Shown here piece by piece: positions 44,828 through 53,360 of a stretch of DNA of 64,000 nucleotides. The notes beneath the pieces are model-generated. The model did no database searches. It saw only the letters and a program-made list of their open reading frames with translations, and was not told the origin of the DNA. The number at the start of each line of letters is the position of its first letter. Positions within the stretch are counted from its first letter, which is position 1. The position numbers were made by a program, and so were the translations under genes. Origin of the DNA: Parahalioglobus pacificus (GTDB taxonomy: Bacteria > Pseudomonadota > Gammaproteobacteria > Pseudomonadales > Halieaceae); the NCBI RefSeq assembly GCF_014652275.1, contig NZ_BMYM01000002.1, forward strand, positions 806,001 to 870,000. Direction: 5' to 3'.

Positions 44828-45826
44828 ATGCCCTTAGATCCTGACAGCGTCCACATTTGGCGAGAGCCGGATGGGGTGCACCATATCCGCTGGGATGTGT
44901 CCCACCCAGATACCCGCGTCAGCGTCCAGCCGATGGCGGCAGACGCAGGCGATTTCACGCTTGAGCAGGCAGCTGGACGCGCCCGGCTGGAAGGCCTACC
45001 CCGCCAGGGTCGCCATTACTTTCGTGTTCAGGACCAGCATGGCAATACGGTAGAGGCGCCTGAGCGCCGCCTCGGCATGGAGGGCACACCCAACTTTCGT
45101 GATTTTGGCGGCTATGCCACCGAGCAGGGCCGGCGCGTGCGCTGGGGTAAGCTGTTTCGGTCAGGGCAGCTTTCCACCCTGACCGAGCGGGATTTGGACC
45201 TGATGTCTGAGCTCGACATCGATCTTATCTGCGACTTTCGCCGACTGGATGAGCAGGAGAACGAGCCCAGCCGCTTGCCGGGCAAGCGCACACCCCGCAC
45301 TGCCAGTCTGCCGATAACGCCCGGCAGCAATGCCGCTTTTTTCGAGGAGGCGGGCGCGGCGGATTTTGAGGGGCGGCAGTCCATGTTCGATTTCATGGTC
45401 CTTATTAATGAAGACTTTGCCCTGGCCCAGACGGAGACCTACTCTCGGATGTTTGCCGAGCTGCTGGCCATCGACGATGCCAGCGTGCTGGTGCACTGCG
45501 CGGCGGGCAAGGATCGCACAGGCTTTGCGGCTGCAATCATCTTGCTGGCGCTGGGGGTTTCCCGGGATCAAGTGATGGCGGATTACCTGCTGACTCAGGA
45601 GTTCTTTTCGCCGGATGCGGAAATTGAGCGGCTGAAGCGAAAGTACGGTATGGAGGCCCTGCCCTGTGAGGCGGTGCGGCCCATGCTTGAAGTGCAGCCG
45701 GACTATCTGGCCAAGGCCCTGGACAGTATCGACCAACACTACCCTTCACTGGATGCCTATCTCAAGGATGCGCTGGGGGTGGGGAGCGCGGAACGCGATG
45801 AGCTGTACCGCCGTTATCTGGACTAG
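44828..45826 (+). CDS. Tyrosine/serine phosphatase family protein (Y_phosphatase3)
   Basis: A 332-residue protein. Residues 1-80 form an N-terminal beta-rich domain of unknown function. The phosphatase domain starts at NFRDFGGYATEQGRRVRWGKL, and the catalytic CX5R loop is HCAAGKDRTG with Cys224 and Arg230. This is the DSP-like Y_phosphatase3 family, to which mycobacterial PtpB belongs. No signal peptide is visible, so it is likely cytoplasmic. Tyrosine-phosphoprotein or phosphoinositide substrates are both possible. It may share a promoter with the upstream TetR gene. Confidence 0.88.
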   Translation: MPLDPDSVHIWREPDGVHHIRWDVSHPDTRVSVQPMAADAGDFTLEQAAGRARLEGLPRQGRHYFRVQDQHGNTVEAPERRLGMEGTPNFRDFGGYATEQGRRVRWGKLFRSGQLSTLTERDLDLMSELDIDLICDFRRLDEQENEPSRLPGKRTPRTASLPITPGSNAAFFEEAGAADFEGRQSMFDFMVLINEDFALAQTETYSRMFAELLAIDDASVLVHCAAGKDRTGFAAAIILLALGVSRDQVMADYLLTQEFFSPDAEIERLKRKYGMEALPCEAVRPMLEVQPDYLAKALDSIDQHYPSLDAYLKDALGVGSAERDELYRRYLD

Positions 45827-45875
45827 AGACCGAGCCTGCGTCTCAACGCTGAGTGCCGTGGGGCATGCGGCGAGT

Positions 45876-45903
45876 AAAAAAAAGCCGCGACAGGGTCGCG
45901 GCT
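45876..45903 (-). terminator. Intrinsic terminator of the small cysteine-containing gene
   Basis: On the minus strand, AGCCGCGA, a 5-nt loop and TCGCGGCT form a perfect 8-bp stem followed by eight or more T, 22 bp after the stop at 45926. Confidence 0.92.
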
Positions 45904-45925
45904 CTTGATCAAGCAACTGCGCTAA

Positions 45926-46198
45926 CTAAGCGGCTTTACAGGCCTTCTTGGCGGCTTTGATCTGCTTCTTCTGGCATTCTTCGCTGTCCATGCCACCGAC
46001 ACACCACTTGCGGCGGTTGTCCCAAGCAGTCAGCTCCATTTTCTTGCCATTAGAGCACTTCACCATGTAGGTGGAGTAGGCGGTGCCTTCACCGTTCTCG
46101 CCATTGGCTTCGAAAACGATGCTAGTGGGTTTTGCGGCGAAGCTGGCCGCGGAGACTGCCATTAATGCGCTGGCAGCAGCAATCTTGATCAGTTTCAT
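45926..46198 (-). CDS. Small secreted protein with four cysteines
   Basis: A 90-residue protein not matched to a named family. The first 21 or 22 residues are a clear signal peptide (MKLIKIAAA to SFA). The mature part of about 68 residues has Cys48, Cys66, Cys75 and Cys87, which could form two disulfides, and a Lys/Ala-rich C-terminal helix. The ATG at 46198 has AAGGA 7 nt upstream. It has its own predicted promoter (TATAAT) and a strong terminator, so it is a single-gene unit, possibly well expressed. Function unknown. Confidence 0.82.
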   Translation of the reverse strand: MKLIKIAAASALMAVSAASFAAKPTSIVFEANGENGEGTAYSTYMVKCSNGKKMELTAWDNRRKWCVGGMDSEECQKKQIKAAKKACKAA

Positions 46199-46279
46199 AA
46201 GTACATCCTTAACTGGTAAAACATTCACTATGGACCCGATGGGTAATACTCTGGGCAGCCTCCCCTCTGGACGGCCCGG

Positions 46280-46310
46280 ATTATATGCAGAGCTTACGGT
46301 GGGTTGTCAG
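46280..46310 (-). promoter_or_regulatory. Predicted promoter of the small secreted protein gene
   Basis: On the minus strand a perfect TATAAT (46280-46285) with CTGACA (46305-46310) at a long 19-bp spacing. It lies about 80 bp upstream of the ATG at 46198. Confidence 0.55.
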
Positions 46311-46424
46311 TTACGGATTTGTAACCGTTTGGGTAAAAGCGTAACAAGTGCCGACCTTGGGTGGTCGATTTTCTCTTAAGCCATTGAAAATTGGGATATA
46401 TTTAGGATTTTTTGTGGCGGGTCA

Positions 46425-46454
46425 GGGCAACATTACAGATTGGTAATGCTGCCC
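46425..46454 (-). terminator. 12-bp stem-loop after the small membrane protein gene
   Basis: As minus-strand RNA, two 12-nt arms (GGGCAGCATTAC and GTAATGTTGCCC, one G-U pair) enclose a 6-nt loop, 14 bp after the stop at 46469. No T-run follows. The G-U pair exists only on this strand, which favours an RNA role on it. Confidence 0.5.
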
Positions 46455-46468
46455 AAAAGGTGCAGGTG

Positions 46469-46693
46469 TTACTGCGAAAGCCAGATAAGTACCCAACCTA
46501 CGAGTGCCACCAGCAGGGCCTGGCCAGCCTTGTCCAGACGGAACAATCCGTAGAGGTAGGCGAAGGGGGGGAGTAGCAGGGCGCACAGACCCCAGGCATA
46601 GTCTTCTCGCCAGGCGACGATCAGCATCAGTACCCAGCTCGCCAGCAGTGTGGCGACCCCAAACGTTAACAGTGTGGCGTTAGCCGCTTCCAT
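46469..46693 (-). CDS. Small two-helix membrane protein
   Basis: A 74-residue protein with hydrophobic helices at about 8-27 and 55-72 and a less hydrophobic proline-containing segment between (CALLLPPFAYLYGLFRLDK). I do not recognise a named family. The ATG at 46693 has GGGGA 7 nt upstream; a longer frame to 46999 would overlap the divergent acyltransferase gene and is unlikely. It stands alone between a stem-loop and the divergent gene. Confidence 0.72.
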   Translation of the reverse strand: MEAANATLLTFGVATLLASWVLMLIVAWREDYAWGLCALLLPPFAYLYGLFRLDKAGQALLVALVGWVLIWLSQ

Positions 46694-46857
46694 GGTGTTT
46701 CCCCGTGTCTCTGTCGTGATTGCATGGTGTTGGTCAAAAAGCGGGCGCAGGGTAGCAGAAACGTGGCCCGTCGTCAGCGGGCCAGACCGCCCCTGCGGAT
46801 GACGGCAACGGTTAATTTGGGTAAGGTGTGCGGCGTTTTTGAGTGCCGGAGACAGGC

Positions 46858-48015
46858 TTGAACGACCCCTACGAGGCGATTCGCCCCTACCGCGACCAGG
46901 AAGTTGCACCGGTACTGGCCAGACTGCTGCAGGACAAGGAATTATTGGGCGCCCTGGCGAGTTTTCGCCTGGGTCGTCTGGCAAGCCTTTTCCCCGCACT
47001 GTGCCGGCCGTTGGTTCGCCGCACCCTGAGCAAACAGCTGCAGGGCATCGATGACGTCTATGGCATGCAGATGGTCATCAAGCACTATGTTGAGCAGATG
47101 ATTGCCGATACCACCGGCGGGTTCTCGGTGTCTGGCCTGAATGCCCTGGACCCTTCCAGATCCTATCTCTTCATGAGCAATCACCGCGATATTGCCATGG
47201 ACCCAGCCTTCACTAACTATGCCTTGAACCAGAATGGCCACGACACGGTGCGCATCGCCATTGGCGATAATCTGCTGACCAAGCCGTGGGTGTCCGACCT
47301 CATGCGGCTGAACAAGAGCTTTATCGTCAAGCGTTCTGTCAGCGGCCCGCGAGAGCTGCTGGCGGCATCCAAGCAACTCGCGGCCTATATTCGCCACTCG
47401 CTGCAGGAGGAGAATGTCCCAGTGTGGATTGCGCAGCGGGAGGGTCGGGCCAAAGATGGCGTCGACAGAACTGAACCTGCCATCATCAAGATGCTGGGAA
47501 TGAGTCGAGACAAGCGCAATGAGTCGTTTGGCGAGCATATTGCCGGCCTTGGCATTGTGCCCGTGGCGATTTCCTATGAGCTCGATCCCTGTGATGCGCT
47601 GAAGGCCAACGAACTGCATCAGATCAGTGCACAGGGCGTATACGAGAAGGGTGAGCAGGAAGATGTTGCCTCAATTGCCCAGGGCATCGAGGGCCAGAAG
47701 GGGCGGGTACATGTGAGCTTTGGCAGCCCGCTGGGAGCAGAGTTTGAAACCCCGGATGCGGTGGCTGCAGAGGTTGATCGGCAGGTGATTCGCGATTACT
47801 GCCTGCACCCCACGAATCTCTATGCCTGGGAGCGGCGCACGGGTCGCGACCGCAGTGAGCTGCCGGCGGGCCTTTACACGGAAGAGGGCGATACATCCCG
47901 TGCCGCCTTTGAAGCGCGTATCGATGCCCTGCCTAGTAGTCACAGGCCTTATGCGCTAGATATCTATGCCAACGCGGTGAATAGCAAACTCAAACAATTG
48001 CAGGCAGCGGAGTAG
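46858..48015 (+). CDS. Glycerol-3-phosphate/lysophosphatidate acyltransferase-like protein
   Basis: A 385-residue PlsC-superfamily protein. The acceptor motif reads SNHRDIAMDPAF near residue 110, an HX5D spacing instead of the usual HX4D; the AQREGRAKDG stretch corresponds to the phosphate-binding EGTRS-like block. Start at a TTG (46858) with GGAGA 5 nt upstream is preferred over the GTG at 46843, which lacks a binding site. No transmembrane helix is obvious. The dinG-like gene follows 2 bp after the stop, so the two are cotranscribed despite unrelated functions. Confidence 0.8.
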   Translation: MNDPYEAIRPYRDQEVAPVLARLLQDKELLGALASFRLGRLASLFPALCRPLVRRTLSKQLQGIDDVYGMQMVIKHYVEQMIADTTGGFSVSGLNALDPSRSYLFMSNHRDIAMDPAFTNYALNQNGHDTVRIAIGDNLLTKPWVSDLMRLNKSFIVKRSVSGPRELLAASKQLAAYIRHSLQEENVPVWIAQREGRAKDGVDRTEPAIIKMLGMSRDKRNESFGEHIAGLGIVPVAISYELDPCDALKANELHQISAQGVYEKGEQEDVASIAQGIEGQKGRVHVSFGSPLGAEFETPDAVAAEVDRQVIRDYCLHPTNLYAWERRTGRDRSELPAGLYTEEGDTSRAAFEARIDALPSSHRPYALDIYANAVNSKLKQLQAAE

Positions 48016-48017
48016 GC

Positions 48018-50144
48018 TTGCTCAGCGACGAGATCAAAGACCAGATTCGCACCGCGTACACGGCCATCGTAGAGCGCAAGGGTCTGAGCCCCCGCTGGGG
48101 TCAGCGGCAAATGATCGCGGAGATCGCGAACACCCTGGGCCGTATTCCTGAGGACCCCGACGCCATCCCGGAAAGCTCCGCCGTGTGTGTGATCGAGGCA
48201 GGCACCGGGACCGGCAAAACCATTGCTTACGCGGTCGCCGCTATTCCGCTAGCGCAGGCGCTGGGCAAAAGGCTGGTGGTGGCCACCGCTACCATTGCCC
48301 TGCAAGAACAGTTCGTCGACAAGGACCTGCCCGACATTCGCAGTCACAGCGGGCTGGATTTCGATTTTGTGCTGGCCAAGGGGCGCAGGCGCTATGTCTG
48401 TTTGTCCAAGCTGGATCGGCTGATGGCGGACAGCGAGGGCGATACACAGCTGCTGCCGCTATACCCCGATGAGGCCGCACAGGCCAGCTCTGCCGCTGCT
48501 GCGCTGCCGGTGTACACCGCCATGATAGATGCCCTTGGGCGCGGGCAGTGGGACGGTGACAGGGACAACTGGCCCGATGCGCTCGACGAGGGCGTATGGC
48601 TCGCGGCCACAACCGACCATAGCGGCTGCAGTGGGCGTCGCTGCCCGAACATCAGCCAGTGCAGCTTCTATCGAGCGCGCGATGCGCTGCAGACCGCGGA
48701 TATCATTGTCACCAATCACGACCTTGTGTTGTCAGACCTGGCACTGGGCGGTGGTGCAATTCTCTCGCCCCCTGAAGACAGCATTTACATCTTCGATGAA
48801 GGCCATCATCTGCCCGACAAGGCGCTTTCGCACTTCTCGGGATTTTGCCGCCTGCACACGACAGTTCAGTGGCTGGAGGAGAGCGGCAAGCTCCTGCCAC
48901 AGGCGGCCAGTCTCAGCGCATCGATTCTGGGTTTGGGCCACCCGCTGTCGCAATTGCCCGAGGCCATGGAGCAGTCTGCAGATGGTCTTCGCGTTGCCGA
49001 GCAGCAAGTAGCGGCGCTGTTTGAGGATCACGAATTCGATGAGCGCCGTGATGACCAGGTACTGCGTTTTGAGCACGGTGAGGTGCCGTCCGCACTGCGC
49101 GAGATGGCAACCACGCTGGCGGGCAGCTTTCAGCAGGTAGTGGATTACCTGACCAGGGCCGAGCGACTGTTGGAGTCGGCACTGGATGAGGAGTTCGCAG
49201 ACCTTCCGCGGGACGACGTGGAAACCTGGCATCTGAATATTGGTGCCATGTTGGGGCGAGCCGAATCCGTGCTTGCGCTCTGGCAGGCCTACGCCATAGA
49301 AGACATTGCGGGTCAGCCGCCGATGGCGCGCTGGATTACGATGCTGGGGGGAGACACCTTTGGCTTTGACCTTCGATGCAGCCCAATACTTGCCGCCGAT
49401 ATCCTGGATGAGACCCTGTGGACGCGGGCCGCGGGTGTTGTCATCACCTCTGCCACCCTGTCTGCGCTGAATTCGTTCGAGCGCTTTATTCTGCACAGCG
49501 GTTCGCCCCGCGATGGCGTCTACAAGCAAGTGGCCAGTCCCTTTGATTATGGCAGCGCTGTGTTCAGCGTGCCGGCCATGGACTGCGACCCCAGTGACGC
49601 CACAGCGCACACCCAGGCGCTGATCGATATGTTGCCGCGCCTACTCGATCCTGCACAGGGTTCTCTGGTGCTGTTCTCATCACGCCGGCAGATGCTGGAT
49701 GTTTACGATGGCGTAGAAGCCCAGCTGGGTAGCTGGCTGCTGATGCAGGGCGATTACAGTAAGCAGGAGGTACTGCGCCGGCACAAGGAGGCCATTGACG
49801 CTGGCAGCGGCAGTGCCATCTTTGGACTGGCTTCGTTTGCCGAGGGCGTGGATTTGCCCGGTGACTACTGCCGTCATGTAGTCATCGCCAAGATCCCCTT
49901 TGCGGTGCCTGACAGCCCGCTTGAGGCGGCACTGGCCGAGTGGGTGGAAGCGCAGGGCCGCAACGCTTTCATGGAGATCAGCGTGCCGGATGCGGCACTG
50001 CGGGTGGTGCAAGCTGCTGGGCGCCTATTGCGTACGGAAACGGATTCCGGCCTCGTGACGCTGTTGGACCGGCGTATCATTACCCGCCGTTATGGCCGCG
50101 CGATCCTCGACTCATTGCCGCCGTTCCAGCGCAATCTGGCCTGA
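48018..50144 (+). CDS. dinG: ATP-dependent DNA helicase DinG family
   Basis: A 708-residue iron-sulfur superfamily-2 helicase (XPD/DinG group). Walker A is GTGTGKT at 62-68 and the DEGHH box is at about 260-264. The 4Fe-4S cysteines are at YVC near 123 and in the GCSGRRCPNISQC stretch near 198-210. C-terminal helicase motifs include ITSATL and the QAAGRLLRTETDSGLV block. Length is near the 716 residues of Escherichia coli DinG. The TTG start has GGAG 6 nt upstream, 2 bp after the acyltransferase stop. A role at R-loops and stalled forks is known for the family. Confidence 0.93.
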   Translation: MLSDEIKDQIRTAYTAIVERKGLSPRWGQRQMIAEIANTLGRIPEDPDAIPESSAVCVIEAGTGTGKTIAYAVAAIPLAQALGKRLVVATATIALQEQFVDKDLPDIRSHSGLDFDFVLAKGRRRYVCLSKLDRLMADSEGDTQLLPLYPDEAAQASSAAAALPVYTAMIDALGRGQWDGDRDNWPDALDEGVWLAATTDHSGCSGRRCPNISQCSFYRARDALQTADIIVTNHDLVLSDLALGGGAILSPPEDSIYIFDEGHHLPDKALSHFSGFCRLHTTVQWLEESGKLLPQAASLSASILGLGHPLSQLPEAMEQSADGLRVAEQQVAALFEDHEFDERRDDQVLRFEHGEVPSALREMATTLAGSFQQVVDYLTRAERLLESALDEEFADLPRDDVETWHLNIGAMLGRAESVLALWQAYAIEDIAGQPPMARWITMLGGDTFGFDLRCSPILAADILDETLWTRAAGVVITSATLSALNSFERFILHSGSPRDGVYKQVASPFDYGSAVFSVPAMDCDPSDATAHTQALIDMLPRLLDPAQGSLVLFSSRRQMLDVYDGVEAQLGSWLLMQGDYSKQEVLRRHKEAIDAGSGSAIFGLASFAEGVDLPGDYCRHVVIAKIPFAVPDSPLEAALAEWVEAQGRNAFMEISVPDAALRVVQAAGRLLRTETDSGLVTLLDRRIITRRYGRAILDSLPPFQRNLA

Positions 50145-50178
50145 AGCGCCTAATACGTTCGCGGCACAGGAGCCCCAG

Positions 50179-51216
50179 ATGTCAGTGCCTACAGACGCCA
50201 CAACGCCCACCATGCAGGCTGCTGTACTCACTCGGTTTGGCGATGCCGACAGTTTCCAGTGTGTACCCCTTCCCAGGCCCCAGCCCGAGGGGGATGAACT
50301 GCTTATCCGGGTTGCCTACGCCGGTGTGAACCCGGCGGACTGGAAGGACAGGCGGGGCTACCTCACTGCTTTCTTTGATATCGAGTTCCCCTACGTTATT
50401 GGCTTTGATGCCGCGGGCTGGGTTGAGTGGGCGCCGCCTGGCAGCTCGTTCCAGGTGGGCGATCGGGTGGTAACGCCGTCAGCACACGGGCAGGGAAAGT
50501 GGGGCAGCTATGCGCAGTATTTAGTGGTATCGCCTGATGGTGTCGCCAGGGTCCCCGACTCCCTGGACTTGCGTGTTGCTGCCACGGTTCCGGTGTCTGC
50601 GCTCACCGCATGGCAGGCAATCACCCGCACCGATCGCGGTTACCTGCAGCCTGGGCAGTCAGTGATGGTGCACGGCGGTGCCGGGAGTGTGGGCCGCTTC
50701 GCGATACAGTTTGCGAAAGAACTGGGTGCTGATGTGACTGCCAGTTGCAGCGCGGCCAACCGTTCTGCCCTGGAGAACTTGGGTGCACACCGCACAGTGG
50801 ACTACCGCGCCGATCTGCCAGAGCAACTCGCCCGGTCTCACCCGGCGGGCGTGGATCTCTTGATCGATGCCGTAGGTGCGTCCAGCCTGCCGGATATTGC
50901 CGCACTGGTGAAGCCCGGCGGCCGTGTTGTCAGCATCGCAACTCTCAATGACGATGGGGATGTTCCTGCACTGATCGCCGATGCAGCGGGGGCTGGCATA
51001 GCCCGCCAGGTCTTCGCTATGGACGACGCTGACTGTGCTGCAGATCTGGCGACCATCGTGGATGCCGTTGCCGACGGCAGACTGCAGCTGCCTGCAATCC
51101 ATGAATATGCCCTGGCAGATGTAGCTGCCGCGCATCGCTTGCTTGAGAACGGCAAAGCTGCCGGTAAGCTGGTGCTGCGGGTCAGTGACTCAGCGTCTGG
51201 CGCTGCACCTGACTAG
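50179..51216 (+). CDS. Zinc-free medium-chain dehydrogenase (quinone oxidoreductase-like)
   Basis: A 345-residue MDR-superfamily oxidoreductase. The GroES-like N-terminal domain contains VAYAGVNPADWKDRRGY. The NADPH-binding motif is VMVHGGAGSVGRFAIQFAKELGA near residue 165. Zinc ligands of classical alcohol dehydrogenases are absent, so the quinone oxidoreductase/enoyl reductase group fits. The ATG at 50179 has AGGAG 7 nt upstream; a longer frame overlaps dinG. It follows dinG by 34 bp on the same strand. Confidence 0.9.
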   Translation: MSVPTDATTPTMQAAVLTRFGDADSFQCVPLPRPQPEGDELLIRVAYAGVNPADWKDRRGYLTAFFDIEFPYVIGFDAAGWVEWAPPGSSFQVGDRVVTPSAHGQGKWGSYAQYLVVSPDGVARVPDSLDLRVAATVPVSALTAWQAITRTDRGYLQPGQSVMVHGGAGSVGRFAIQFAKELGADVTASCSAANRSALENLGAHRTVDYRADLPEQLARSHPAGVDLLIDAVGASSLPDIAALVKPGGRVVSIATLNDDGDVPALIADAAGAGIARQVFAMDDADCAADLATIVDAVADGRLQLPAIHEYALADVAAAHRLLENGKAAGKLVLRVSDSASGAAPD

Positions 51217-51279
51217 CGAGGGAGTCGCTGGATAAGCCGGCGCTGCTGCCCTTTAAGCAACGGTGTACACTCAGGCCTC

Positions 51280-51666
51280 ATGAGCGATCAACAAGAAGCC
51301 ATAAACGAGAGCAATGCAGTCGTGCGCACCGATATTGCAGCGGTGTTAATCGATGTCGAAGCACAACTGCGACAGCTGGGCCTGTGGGACAAGATTCCGC
51401 CCTCGGCCGAGGCGCTGGCTTCAGAGCAGCCATTTTGCGTAGACACCCTGACCTTGCCCCAATGGCTGCAGTTCGTGTTTTTGCCCACCCTGTACACCAT
51501 GTTGGACAACCATCAACCCCTGCCGGATCGATGCGGTATTGCACCTATGGCCGAGGAGTTTTTCCGCGGCTCTGGATTGTCCTACGAAACCCTAGTTACA
51601 TTGCTGGAGCGCATAGACGAACTGCTCAGCGGCACTGCGGGCGACGACAACTACACCGTGGCATGA
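51280..51666 (+). CDS. yqcC: YqcC family protein (DUF446)
   Basis: A 128-residue soluble helical protein. The EALASEQPFCVDTLTLPQWL stretch and the following FVFLPTLYTMLDNHQPLP match the YqcC family (109 residues in Escherichia coli), where the gene usually lies beside truC. Here truC is not adjacent. The N-terminus is about 20 residues longer than in Escherichia coli. Function is unknown. Confidence 0.85.
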   Translation: MSDQQEAINESNAVVRTDIAAVLIDVEAQLRQLGLWDKIPPSAEALASEQPFCVDTLTLPQWLQFVFLPTLYTMLDNHQPLPDRCGIAPMAEEFFRGSGLSYETLVTLLERIDELLSGTAGDDNYTVA

Positions 51667-51684
51667 TGTCGTAACGCACAGCGC

Positions 51685-52080
51685 TTAATCGGACTCTGCC
51701 TGCGTAGCCTGCCAGGCACTGATGACTTCATCGGCTGCGCGAAACGCCTCCATGCCTGCGGGAAAGCCGCAGTACACCGTTGCGTGCAGCAGCGCACCCT
51801 GGATTTCCTCAACGCTACAGCCATTGTTGAGCGCACCGCGCACGTGGCCTTTCAGCTCGTTAGATGCACGCAGGGCTGTCAGAATACTGAGAGTCATCAG
51901 GCTGCGTGTGGCTGGCGATAACTCATCGCGTTGCCAGGTTTCGCCCCAGCAGTTACGGGTCACCAGTTCCTGCAGTGGCTGTGTGAACTCGCTGGCGCCG
52001 GCCAGTGCCTTGTCGACAAAGCTATCACCCATCACCTCGCGGCGCTTGGCCATGCCATGCTCAAACTTTTCCGAACTCAT
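51685..52080 (-). CDS. Carboxymuconolactone decarboxylase family protein
   Basis: A 131-residue helical protein of the CMD/AhpD-like fold. The SLMTLSILTALRASNELKGH helix and the EIQGALLHATVYCGFPAGMEAF helix are typical of the PcaC (4-carboxymuconolactone decarboxylase) branch. The CxxC of AhpD peroxidases is absent. The ATG at 52080 has a strong GGAGGAAAT site. It lies just past the fadBA terminator on the same strand, so it is probably separately expressed. No other protocatechuate-pathway gene is near, so the substrate is open. Confidence 0.87.
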   Translation of the reverse strand: MSSEKFEHGMAKRREVMGDSFVDKALAGASEFTQPLQELVTRNCWGETWQRDELSPATRSLMTLSILTALRASNELKGHVRGALNNGCSVEEIQGALLHATVYCGFPAGMEAFRAADEVISAWQATQAESD

Positions 52081-52101
52081 ATTTCCTCCAAAGGTTTCGC
52101 C

Positions 52102-52130
52102 AAAAAAAACGGCGCTCAGTGAGCGCCGTT
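52102..52130 (-). terminator. Intrinsic terminator of the fadBA operon
   Basis: On the minus strand, AACGGCGCTC, a 3-nt loop and GAGCGCCGTT form a perfect 10-bp stem, followed by eight T. It ends 25 bp after the fadA stop and precedes the next gene's ATG by 22 bp. Confidence 0.95.
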
Positions 52131-52154
52131 GGGGTAGTGAAACTGTGTGTGGGT

Positions 52155-53348
<1,194 letters not shown>

Positions 53349-53360
53349 TTAAGCCCGAAC

